Shown here: positions 1 to 5,053 of the stretch, piece by piece
How positions within the stretch are numbered: the first letter of the stretch is position 1
Layout of the letters: the number at the start of each line of letters is the position of its first letter
Source of the DNA: CAZJKE01 sp964555625
GTDB lineage: Bacteria; Planctomycetota; Phycisphaerae; Phycisphaerales; SM1A02
Assembly (NCBI GenBank): GCA_964555625.1
Contig: CAZKTE010000069.1
Span: 1 to 6,419, forward strand
Direction: 5' to 3'
Length of the DNA stretch: 6,419 nucleotides
Notes under the pieces: model-generated
What the model was told of the DNA's origin: nothing
Seen by the model: the letters and a program-made list of their open reading frames with translations, nothing else
Database searches by the model: none
Program-made: the position numbers and the translations under genes

Positions 1-50
1 ACGATGGCGGTCGCCATGTGTCCCCCTCCGATGACGTTGAGCGTGGTCAT
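1..50 (-). CDS. proC: Partial N-terminus of probable pyrroline-5-carboxylate reductase
   Basis: Only the first 16 codons plus two bases of the next are inside the window; the gene continues beyond the left edge. The visible protein begins MTTLNVIGGGHMATAIV: a short beta strand followed by a glycine-rich GxGxxA-type turn (GGGHMATAI), the dinucleotide-binding start of a Rossmann fold. The pattern GxGxMAxAI placed this close to the N-terminus is typical of ProC, which reduces 1-pyrroline-5-carboxylate to proline with NAD(P)H in the cytoplasm. The ATG is at 50-48. The gene is divergent from accA, with about 73 bases between the two starts. Other NAD(P)-binding proteins that start with a Rossmann motif remain possible, because nothing beyond the nucleotide-binding turn can be read. 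The sequence shows the motif directly; the name ProC is inferred. Confidence 0.6.
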   Translation of the reverse strand, partial: MTTLNVIGGGHMATAI

Positions 51-96
51 GGCACGATGCCGCAGGTCCAATGCACGTTGGGCTGCGGTCGGGGGA

Positions 97-102
97 TACA
101 CT
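97..102 (+). promoter_or_regulatory. Possible -10 element (TACACT) for accA
   Basis: TACACT matches four of six bases of TATAAT, including the key first T, second A and last T. It sits 21 bases before the accA start, which would leave a leader of about 15 bases. No convincing -35 hexamer lies 16-18 bases upstream. The same ten bases GATACACTAG (95-104) recur before the tRNA-Ser gene at 3351-3360, where they also occupy a -10 position. Confidence 0.35.
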
Positions 103-123
103 AGCAGCAGCGAAGCCTTCCCC

Positions 124-1098
124 ATGGCCGACGGAAACGACATCATCACGCTTCCCTTCGAGGAACCGGTCGACGAGATCGATCGCCAGATCATCGCCCT
201 CGAGGAGCGAGAGGACGCCGAGGCGTATGCCGAGGAGCTGGCCACGCTGCGCGAGACCCGCGACAACCTCCTGACCAAGCTCTATGAGAACCTCGGGGCC
301 TGGAACACGGTGCGGGTGGCCCGCCATCCCCAGCGGCCGCAGACCGACGACTACATCAAGATGATCTGCCGCGACTTCCGTGAGCTTCACGGCGATCGCC
401 ACTTCGGCGATGACCCGGCGATCGTCACCGGTCTGGCCCGCATCGGCAGCCACAAGGTGATGGTGATCGGCCACTGCAAGGGACACACGACCGAGGAGCG
501 AATCGCCTGCCACTTCGGCTGCGCCCACCCGGAGGGTTACCGCAAAGCGCTGCACAAGATGAAGATCGCAGAGAAGTACGGCCTGCCTGTGGTTGCTCTG
601 GTCGACACGCCGGGGGCATACCCGGGCATCAAGGCCGAGGAGCGGGGGCAGGCCGAGGCCATCGCCACGAACTTGTTCGAGATGAGCCGCCTGCGCACGC
701 CCATCGTCTCGATCGTCATCGGCGAGGGCGGCAGTGGCGGCGCGCTTGGCCTGGGCGTCGCCGATCGCGTCGCCATGTTCGAGCACGCCTGGTACTCGGT
801 CATCAGCCCGGAGGGATGCGCAGCAATCCTCTGGAAGGAGGCCAACGAGGAGACCAACGAAGCGGCGGCCAACAACCTTGCGCTGACCGCTCGTGACAAC
901 CTCCGAAACGGCCTCGTCGATGCGATCATTCCCGAGCCGCATGGTGGCGCGCACCGCGCACCGGAGGAGGCGGCCGACGCCCTGCAGCGCTGGATCGTCG
1001 ACGCGCTCCAGGATCTCTCCCGCTTTAACCCCCAGACGCTCGTCCAGCGGCGCTACGAGAAGTACAGCCGCATGGGCGTGGTCACCGAGCAATCCTGA
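124..1098 (+). CDS. accA: Acetyl-CoA carboxylase carboxyltransferase subunit alpha
   Basis: The protein has 324 residues, close to the roughly 319 of E. coli AccA. With AccD it forms the carboxyltransferase that moves the carboxyl group from biotin on AccB to acetyl-CoA, giving malonyl-CoA, the first committed step of fatty-acid synthesis, in the cytoplasm. Residues 13-57 are a charged, helical N-terminal region. The crotonase-like core follows, with LGAW and ARHPQRP at 57-72, HPEGYRKAL at 135-143, DTPGAYPG at 161-168 followed by AEERGQ, the oxyanion-type glycine loop GEGGSGGAL at 200-208, and YSVISPEGCAAILWK at 224-238. IIPEPHGGAHR at 268-278 is the usual C-terminal motif. The zinc ribbon belongs to AccD and is correctly absent here. 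The frame is open back to position 4, but those 40 extra residues resemble no AccA and would overlap the divergent proC-like gene; the ATG at 124 (MADGND) fits the family. The upstream Shine-Dalgarno is weak. No accD, accB or accC is nearby. Confidence 0.97.
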   Translation: MADGNDIITLPFEEPVDEIDRQIIALEEREDAEAYAEELATLRETRDNLLTKLYENLGAWNTVRVARHPQRPQTDDYIKMICRDFRELHGDRHFGDDPAIVTGLARIGSHKVMVIGHCKGHTTEERIACHFGCAHPEGYRKALHKMKIAEKYGLPVVALVDTPGAYPGIKAEERGQAEAIATNLFEMSRLRTPIVSIVIGEGGSGGALGLGVADRVAMFEHAWYSVISPEGCAAILWKEANEETNEAAANNLALTARDNLRNGLVDAIIPEPHGGAHRAPEEAADALQRWIVDALQDLSRFNPQTLVQRRYEKYSRMGVVTEQS

Positions 1099-1104
1099 GC
1101 CTCG

Positions 1105-1133
1105 TTGACGGTCCCTCCCTGCAGGCGTAGAAT
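1105..1133 (+). promoter_or_regulatory. Strong sigma70-type promoter for the DksA-like gene and lspA
   Basis: TTGACG (1105-1110, five of six matches to TTGACA) and TAGAAT (1128-1133, five of six matches to TATAAT) are separated by exactly 17 bases. This is the best promoter in the window. It starts seven bases after the accA stop codon, and no terminator hairpin is evident between them, so some read-through from accA is also possible. The expected transcription start is near 1140, giving a leader of about 93 bases before the ATG at 1233. Confidence 0.75.
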
Positions 1134-1173
1134 TCCCCATTCCGTGTGTGCTGGGCAGGATCCGGCATACGAC

Positions 1174-1198
1174 TGCAAGTCCATTGCTTGCAAGCGAT
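1174..1198 (+). promoter_or_regulatory. Palindrome and small hairpin in the leader of the DksA-like gene
   Basis: GCTTGCAAGC at 1186-1195 is a perfect 10-base palindrome. It extends to an imperfect 16-base one (1183-1198) with a single G/T mismatch pair. TGCAAG at 1174-1179 can alternatively pair with CTTGCA at 1187-1192 around a seven-base loop. The site is about 45-55 bases downstream of the predicted transcription start, so it could be a dimeric-repressor operator or simply RNA structure. Function is unproven. Confidence 0.4.
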
Positions 1199-1224
1199 TG
1201 AAGCCCTTATTGGGCGATGAATCG
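1195..1224 (+). promoter_or_regulatory. Stem-loop just upstream of the DksA-like start codon
   Basis: CGATT (1195-1199) pairs with AATCG (1220-1224), and inside it GCCC (1203-1206) pairs with GGGC (1212-1215) around the loop TTATT. An internal loop of three and four bases separates the two helices. The structure ends eight bases before the ATG at 1233 and occupies the place where a Shine-Dalgarno would lie. No Shine-Dalgarno is visible, so the structure may influence ribosome access. This is read from base complementarity only. Confidence 0.45.
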
Positions 1225-1232
1225 ACTCGCCT

Positions 1233-2045
1233 ATGGCCACCAAGAAGAAGTCAACCAAGAAGACGACACGGAAGACCTCCGCTGGCAGTCGCCCGCCCAA
1301 GAAGAAGACCTCGAAGAAGAAGACTGTGAAGAAGGTCGTGGTCAGGAAGAGCACAGCAAAGAAGAAGGTCGCCAAGAAGGTCGTTGCAAAGAAGAAGACC
1401 ACGAAGAAGAAGCGCGTGCCGCCCCAGGTGGCCAGCAGTAAGAAATCCAAGACGGCCAAGGACCCGGCAAAGAAGTCGACGCGTCGTCGTCGCGGCCAGT
1501 CGGTCGTCGAGGCCGCCCGCAGCGGCGAGGTCGACTCCAAGGGATTCGTCTTCGTCAACGGCCGCCGCCTTCGGTTGATCTCGACAGACGGGCTCACCGC
1601 CAAGCGAAAACGCCGCCCGAAGGCGGCCGCAACTGATCGTACTGCGACTCCCAAGCGCCAACTCAAGTCGCCCTTGTCTGCGGCCCAGCTCCGCGAGTTT
1701 CGCGAGCGACTGCTGAAGTACCGCGCGGGCGTCCTGCACGACCTTGGGGCCATCGAGAAGGAGGCGCTGGAGGCCAACAGCGGCGACATCTCGCACATGC
1801 CCATCCACATGGCCGACGTCGGGTCCGACGTCTACGACCAGGATCTGCGACTGGGCATGGCCGCAAGCGAGCGGCAGCGGATCATCGAGATCGATGATGC
1901 CCTGGTGCGCATCGCCAAGAAGAACTATGGGATCTGCCAGTCGACCGGCGAGCCGATTCCCCTGCCTCGCCTTCGTGCAAAGCCTTGGGCGAAGTACACC
2001 AAGGACGCAGCAGAGCGCGTCGAGCGCATGAACCGCAGGCCATGA
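1233..2045 (+). CDS. DksA/TraR-family protein with long lysine-rich H1-like tail
   Basis: The protein has 270 residues, against about 150 for classical DksA. Residues 1-87 are an extremely basic, low-complexity tail rich in KKK, KKV and KKT, like histone H1 C-termini. Residues 88-121 form a small non-repetitive module with the motif FVFVNGRRLR (105-114). A second basic linker follows, to about 146. Residues 147-232 are the DksA-like coiled-coil pair, with the acidic turn HMADVGSDVYDQD at 192-204. The finger region starts YGICQSTG. The four cysteines of a canonical DksA finger correspond here to Cys235, Thr238, Thr256 and Ala259, so only one remains and zinc binding is unlikely. DksA proteins insert the coiled coil into the RNA polymerase secondary channel. 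A role at RNA polymerase or on the nucleoid, with the tail contacting nucleic acid, is inferred. Similar CxxTG variants are known to me in Planctomycetes and Bacteroidetes. The stop overlaps the lspA start. Confidence 0.85.
   Translation: MATKKKSTKKTTRKTSAGSRPPKKKTSKKKTVKKVVVRKSTAKKKVAKKVVAKKKTTKKKRVPPQVASSKKSKTAKDPAKKSTRRRRGQSVVEAARSGEVDSKGFVFVNGRRLRLISTDGLTAKRKRRPKAAATDRTATPKRQLKSPLSAAQLREFRERLLKYRAGVLHDLGAIEKEALEANSGDISHMPIHMADVGSDVYDQDLRLGMAASERQRIIEIDDALVRIAKKNYGICQSTGEPIPLPRLRAKPWAKYTKDAAERVERMNRRP
1242..1415 (+). repeat. AAG-rich low-complexity tract encoding the lysine tail
   Basis: This stretch (codons 4-61 of the DksA-like gene) is dominated by AAG triplets, often three in a row (AAGAAGAAG), interrupted by ACC, GTC and GCC codons. 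It is strongly purine-rich on the coding strand and unlike the balanced high-GC sequence around it. Tandem triplets of this kind are prone to slippage, so tail length may vary between strains. The shifted frames give artefactual glutamate-rich or arginine-rich open frames that should not be annotated. Confidence 0.75.
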
Positions 2046-2686
2046 CGGCAGGCGACGCCCGCGCCGCGTGGCGCTCCCCTGGCGCCTGGATCGTCCTGCT
2101 GCTGGCTCTGTCGGTGATCCTCGCGGCCGATCTGTGGACCAAGTCCTGGGCGTTCGACACGGTCACCGGGTCCCCCGTCACCCTTGATCGCTCTGCCCTG
2201 CTTGACAATCCAGAGTGGACGCCCGTGCCCTTCCATGGCGGCAAGCCCCTGATCCCAGGACGCCTCCTTGATCTTCGGCTGGTCCTCAACGACGGGGCGA
2301 TCTTCGGTATCGGGTCGCACCACCGCACGTTCTTCATCCTCTTTACGATCATCGCCTTGGCCATCGCCGGCTGGATCTTCGCCCGCCACACCGACCGCCA
2401 CGACTCCTGGGCGCACGTGGCTCTGGGACTCGTGCTCGGCGGAGGCCTTGGAAACCTCTGGGATCGCGTGGCCATCGGCCGTGTTCGCGACTTCCTCTAC
2501 ATGCTTCCAGATCGCCACCTGCCCTTCGGGTGGTCCTGGCCTGGTGGAAACACCGAGCTCTTCCCCTGGATCTTCAACGTCGGCGACGCGTCCCTGATGA
2601 CGGGGATGGCGATCCTGGTGATCTACTATTGGCGGGCCCCGCAGGAGTCGTCTCTCAGCGAGGATCCAGCAGATCCGCCTGCGTGA
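2042..2686 (+). CDS. lspA: Lipoprotein signal peptidase (signal peptidase II)
   Basis: This is a 214-residue integral membrane aspartyl protease that removes the signal peptide from lipid-modified prolipoproteins in the inner membrane. Four hydrophobic segments are visible, at about 15-32, 95-114, 123-140 and 183-197. Family motifs are present: D30 with TK at 33-34 after the first segment, NDGAIF at 83-88, GGLGNLWDR at 134-142 leading to GRVRDF, and FNVGD at 178-182. The catalytic pair should be Asp150 and Asp182. In most LspA proteins the second motif reads FNxAD; here glycine replaces the alanine. The protein is longer than E. coli LspA (about 164 residues), with about 23 extra residues between D30 and N83 and about 14 extra between the catalytic aspartates, plus short tails. 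Its ATG overlaps the upstream stop as ATGA, implying translational coupling with the DksA-like gene. An in-frame upstream start at 1985 would intrude into that gene and is less likely. Confidence 0.93.
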   Translation: MTAGDARAAWRSPGAWIVLLLALSVILAADLWTKSWAFDTVTGSPVTLDRSALLDNPEWTPVPFHGGKPLIPGRLLDLRLVLNDGAIFGIGSHHRTFFILFTIIALAIAGWIFARHTDRHDSWAHVALGLVLGGGLGNLWDRVAIGRVRDFLYMLPDRHLPFGWSWPGGNTELFPWIFNVGDASLMTGMAILVIYYWRAPQESSLSEDPADPPA

Positions 2687-3347
2687 GCTGCTCGGGCAGA
2701 TCATCCACGAGCATCGCGTCCTCGAGCGTGTAGGGACCCACGGCTGTGCGCCGAATGGAGCGACAGAGTCCCCCGGTGCCGAGGGCCGCGCCGAGGTCCC
2801 GCGCCAGGGCACGCACGTAAAACCCCTTGGCACAGCGCACCGAGATCATCGCGACGGGCCACGTGAAATCCATCAGCTCGATCTCGTGCACCACGACGTC
2901 CCGGGGCGCCGGCTCGACCGGCGCGCCGCTGCGAGCCGCTTTATAGGCGCGCTGCCCATCGATCTTGACTGCGCTGAAGGCAGGTGGCACCTGCGCAAAG
3001 CACCCGCGGAAGGCGCCAAGCGCATCGGCCACCTGGTCCGCTGTAGCCGGCGGGCAGTCCACGGGTTCATCGGGCAGTTCCTCGTCGAAGGCGGCATTCG
3101 TGACGGAGAGGTCGATGGTCGTCTCGTAGGCCTTGTCCGAGGCGGTGATGGTGGCGAGTTGTCGGGTGGCGGCGCCGATGCCCAGGACCAGGACTCCGCT
3201 TGCGCGCGGATCGAGCGTCCCGGCGTGCCCAGTCTTGGCGTGAGCGGCGCGTCGACGGACGTTTGCCACCACCTGCATCGAGGTCGGTCCGATGATCTTG
3301 TCGATGACCAGGACCCCACGAAGGCCTGCCTTGTCGGCCCTTGCCAT
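2655..3347 (-). CDS. truB: tRNA pseudouridine-55 synthase, short form
   Basis: The protein has 230 residues and converts U55 of the tRNA T-loop to pseudouridine. The N-terminal GVLVIDKIIGPTSMQVV (11-27) is typical. GHAGTLDPRASGVLVLG (40-56) contains the catalytic aspartate, Asp46. KAYE (72-75) carries the conserved active-site tyrosine. VPPAFSAVKIDGQRAYKAAR (120-139) and KGFYVRALARDLG (174-186) are the remaining family signatures. The protein ends soon after the core, so the C-terminal PUA domain of E. coli TruB (about 314 residues) is missing, as in other short bacterial forms. The ATG at 3347 is the first possible start, because an in-frame TAG lies nine bases upstream. The Shine-Dalgarno is poor. 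The last 32 bases overlap the end of convergent lspA. The start is divergent from tRNA-Ser, with only 23 bases between them. Confidence 0.95.
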   Translation of the reverse strand: MARADKAGLRGVLVIDKIIGPTSMQVVANVRRRAAHAKTGHAGTLDPRASGVLVLGIGAATRQLATITASDKAYETTIDLSVTNAAFDEELPDEPVDCPPATADQVADALGAFRGCFAQVPPAFSAVKIDGQRAYKAARSGAPVEPAPRDVVVHEIELMDFTWPVAMISVRCAKGFYVRALARDLGAALGTGGLCRSIRRTAVGPYTLEDAMLVDDLPEQLTQADLLDPR

Positions 3348-3358
3348 GGCGATACACT
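3331..3358 (+). promoter_or_regulatory. Probable promoter of the tRNA-Ser/tRNA-Pro unit
   Basis: TTGTCG (3331-3336, four of six matches) and TACACT (3353-3358, four of six) are separated by 16 bases. The -10 ends 12 bases before the first base of tRNA-Ser, implying a 5' leader of only about six bases, which suits a tRNA promoter. The -35 element lies inside the first codons of divergent truB, so expression of the two units may interfere. Confidence 0.5.
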
Positions 3359-3370
3359 AGCCCGTTCGCT

Positions 3371-3457
3371 GGACAGGTGTCCGAGTGGCTTAAGGAGCAC
3401 GCTTGGAAAGCGTGTGTGCGTTTCGGCGTACCGTGGGTTCGAATCCCACCCTGTCCG
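3371..3457 (+). tRNA. tRNA-Ser, anticodon GGA
   Basis: This is an 87-base class II tRNA. The acceptor stem GGACAGG (3371-3377) pairs perfectly with CCTGTCC (3450-3456), and the discriminator is G3457. The anticodon stem CACGC/GCGTG encloses the loop TTGGAAA, with anticodon GGA at 3405-3407, reading UCC and UCU. A long variable arm (about 3415-3432) is characteristic of serine tRNAs. The T arm GTGGG-TTCGAAT-CCCAC is at 3433-3449. The 3' CCA is not encoded, since CTT follows the discriminator, so tRNA nucleotidyltransferase must add it. Confidence 0.97.
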
Positions 3458-3485
3458 CTTCCTCGCCACGGCGGCGATCAGACGA

Positions 3486-3560
3486 CGGGCTGTAGCGCAG
3501 CTTGGTTAGCGCGCTTGACTGGGGGTCAAGAGGTCGTCGGTTCGAATCCGACCAGCCCGA
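3486..3560 (+). tRNA. tRNA-Pro, anticodon GGG
   Basis: This is a 75-base tRNA. The acceptor stem CGGGCTG (3486-3492) pairs perfectly with CAGCCCG (3553-3559), and the discriminator is A3560. The leading C, pairing with G at the other end, is typical of bacterial proline tRNAs. The D stem GCGC/GCGC is at 3495-3498 and 3509-3512. The anticodon stem CTTGA/TCAAG encloses the loop CTGGGGG, with anticodon GGG at 3521-3523, reading CCC and CCU. The T arm GTCGG-TTCGAAT-CCGAC is at 3536-3552. CCA is not encoded. Only 28 bases separate it from tRNA-Ser and no promoter is visible between them, so they probably share a transcript. Confidence 0.97.
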
Positions 3561-3566
3561 TTGCCC

Positions 3567-3590
3567 GCCGCGGTGCACCGGCACCGCGGC
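3567..3590. terminator. GC-rich hairpin closing the tRNA unit
   Basis: GCCGCGGTGC (3567-3576) and GCACCGCGGC (3581-3590) form a perfect 10-bp stem with a four-base ACCG loop, starting six bases after tRNA-Pro. Neither strand has a run of T after the stem, so it is not a classic intrinsic terminator. Its place between two convergent units (tRNA-Pro and the YkgJ-family gene) makes a bidirectional terminator or 3'-end-stabilising hairpin the most likely role. Confidence 0.6.
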
Positions 3591-3620
3591 TGCTCACCAG
3601 ATGGAGTTGGACGAGGCACG

Positions 3621-4058
3621 TCACCCAATGGGCATGTCCCGCTGCACCCTGATCGCGTCGATCGGGACTAGCGTTCCACTGTTCATGCCCGGGCATGGCG
3701 TCTGGCGCTTGGTGTCCTCCCAGGCCTGCGGCGTCTTGAGGTTCTCCGGCCAGAATGGCCAGGTGCGGCACTGGGTCGGCCGCGCCTCGTAGAGTCGACA
3801 GGTCGCCTTCCCGGGCGTGTCGCGATCGAGGAACACGCAGTCGAAGCGTCCGTCGATCTCCTGCTCCCGCAGCGACCACTTCTTGTCCAGCCGCCGCGCG
3901 TAGCGCTCCAGAAACGTTGCCACGTCCAGGCCCAGCTTGGCGGCCATCGCCTTGCCCTCCTCCTCGTTGAACCAGACGGCGCCCGGTGGACCCGTGCAAC
4001 AGTTTCCACAGAGGGTGCAGTCGAAGCGCAGACCGTCGGCGTACCACTCGCCGCTCAC
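3621..4058 (-). CDS. YkgJ-family cysteine-cluster (putative zinc/iron-chelating) protein
   Basis: The protein has 145 residues with eight cysteines. An N-terminal CxxCxxCC cluster (Cys14, Cys17, Cys20, Cys21; FDCTLCGNCC) is followed by Cys74, Cys87, Cys97 and Cys122. This spacing, with CxLYExRPxQCRxWPFWP around 87-104, is the signature of the YkgJ / CxxCxxCC family, which is annotated as binding zinc or iron, probably as an iron-sulfur-type site. The biochemical role of most members is unknown. It has no signal peptide or membrane segment and is predicted cytoplasmic. The start is GTG at 4058-4056, the first codon after the overlap with the upstream gene: its stop and this start share GTGA. 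The two genes are therefore probably translationally coupled. Downstream, the gene faces the tRNA unit across the GC hairpin. Confidence 0.88.
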   Translation of the reverse strand: MSGEWYADGLRFDCTLCGNCCTGPPGAVWFNEEEGKAMAAKLGLDVATFLERYARRLDKKWSLREQEIDGRFDCVFLDRDTPGKATCRLYEARPTQCRTWPFWPENLKTPQAWEDTKRQTPCPGMNSGTLVPIDAIRVQRDMPIG

Positions 4059-5023
4059 GGCGCAAGGTCCCCCACGCGCACGTCCACGATGTGTACCGCG
4101 GCGCGGCGCCGACGCGGCGGCAGCGCCGAAAGGTCATCTGGCCGCTCGTCGAGCGCAACGCGATCGACGGCGTAGTCGGCGATGATCGACCAGTCGGCGT
4201 ACGGCGCAAGCGCTTCGTCCACCAACGCGTGCATCTCCGCCAGTGAGCTGGCCGTCGCCCAGACCGATGCGCTGGCGGATCGCTCAAATGGCGGATCGCG
4301 CGGCTCCAAGACGACCAGGGCGTGCCAGAGCGTCATGCCAAGCTCGCGGCCGCCGTCGTCGATGTTTCGTTCCGGATCGATGTTCAGGACAAGGTCCCAT
4401 GAGAGCTTCAGGTCAAGGAGCAGGTCGTCGATCGTCTCGGTGAAACCGTCACCGCCGACGAGCACCGGCCGCACTTCCATGGGCGTCTGGTCCTCCCGCT
4501 GCGTCGTCCAGTGGCTCTCGACCTGTGCGAGACCCATGCCCGTGAGCATCGCCTCCACTGCCTCGGCCATCTGCGGCGGCACGTGCAGGTGCAGCACCTT
4601 GTCCTGCTCCAGAAACACCTCGATCAGCGGGTCCTCGCCGCAGGCGCCCAGCGCCATCGACGCGTCCTCCAGGAGGAAGGGCTCGTAGTGCTCCCAGACA
4701 TCCCTGAATACCTCCAGCGCCACCGGCTCTGCGCTCATGAAGACGTCGACACGCCGGTAGGCATCGGCCGAGCCGAGCTCGACGACGGCCGAGATCCGAT
4801 CCGGCAGAAGTTCGAAGGCGGCGTCCACGAGGGACTTGAGGCGGTCGCATGAGACCAGCACGTGGAAGGAGGTAGTAGGCGGATGTTCGCCGCTGCCGTC
4901 GTTGAAGCTGGTCATCCAGCCTTGCCGCGGCTCGCCGCCCTCATCGGGCATGACGCCAAGGGGCCACTGGTAGGCGCCGCTGATGACACGCTGCAGGTCG
5001 TTTCGCAGGCGATAGGGTCGCAT
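4055..5023 (-). CDS. Unrecognised soluble protein coupled to the YkgJ-family gene
   Basis: I do not recognise this 322-residue protein. It starts MRPYRLRNDLQRVISGAYQW, is acidic overall through most of its length, and has only two cysteines (59 and 128) and no signal peptide or membrane segment. A basic patch RRRR (304-307) lies near the C-terminus. The pattern looks alpha/beta. A strand-helix unit at about 52-73 (FHVLVSCDRLKSLVDAAFELL) loosely resembles a later one at about 254-275 (VWATASSLAEMHALVDEALA), so an internal duplication is possible but not shown. Two acidic helices lie at about 102-120 and 195-210. The frame is open upstream to 5173, but the extra residues overlap the divergent transporter and are low complexity. 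The ATG at 5023, preceded by a G-run (5032-5028) on the coding strand, is the better start. The stop overlaps the next start as GTGA. The codon pattern supports a real gene. No function is assigned. Confidence 0.8.
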   Translation of the reverse strand: MRPYRLRNDLQRVISGAYQWPLGVMPDEGGEPRQGWMTSFNDGSGEHPPTTSFHVLVSCDRLKSLVDAAFELLPDRISAVVELGSADAYRRVDVFMSAEPVALEVFRDVWEHYEPFLLEDASMALGACGEDPLIEVFLEQDKVLHLHVPPQMAEAVEAMLTGMGLAQVESHWTTQREDQTPMEVRPVLVGGDGFTETIDDLLLDLKLSWDLVLNIDPERNIDDGGRELGMTLWHALVVLEPRDPPFERSASASVWATASSLAEMHALVDEALAPYADWSIIADYAVDRVALDERPDDLSALPPRRRRAAVHIVDVRVGDLAP

Positions 5024-5053
5024 GACGCCCCCATGGTAGGAGCGCAGCGCGTG

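Noticed and set aside
4..123. N-terminal extension of AccA from an ATG at position 4
   Set aside because: The 40 extra residues show no AccA character and overlap the divergent ProC-like start; the ATG at 124 gives the normal family length.
1217..1441. A 74-residue glutamate-rich open frame starting 16 bases before the DksA-like gene
   Set aside because: It is the shifted-frame reading of the AAG triplet tract (GAAGAAGAA), so its composition is an artefact of the lysine tail.
1082..1810. A 242-residue minus-strand frame rich in phenylalanine and valine
   Set aside because: It is the antisense of the lysine codons (CTT/TTC) and has no motif or start signal; it also spans the strong plus-strand promoter.
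1890..2045. Frameshift or truncation in the DksA-like finger region
   Set aside because: The missing cysteines looked like decay, but the surrounding residues (YGIC..TG.PIP..RL.A.PWA) keep the family pattern in one continuous frame, so they are substitutions rather than damage.
1925..2833. A 302-residue minus-strand open frame across lspA
   Set aside because: It is antisense to lspA and the DksA-like gene, which both carry complete family motifs; no domain is seen in it.
2886..3509. A 207-residue plus-strand open frame across truB and tRNA-Ser
   Set aside because: It is the antisense of truB and runs through a tRNA gene; no recognisable protein features.
3371..3560. tRNA pair as an integration (att) site for a mobile element
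   Set aside because: No integrase gene and no repeated tRNA 3' end were seen in the window; flanking genes are housekeeping-like.
3341..3652. Plus- and minus-strand open frames covering the two tRNA genes
   Set aside because: Both tRNAs fold perfectly in cloverleaf form; translating tRNA sequence gives spurious peptides such as the RVGFEPT-type strings often misannotated next to tRNAs.
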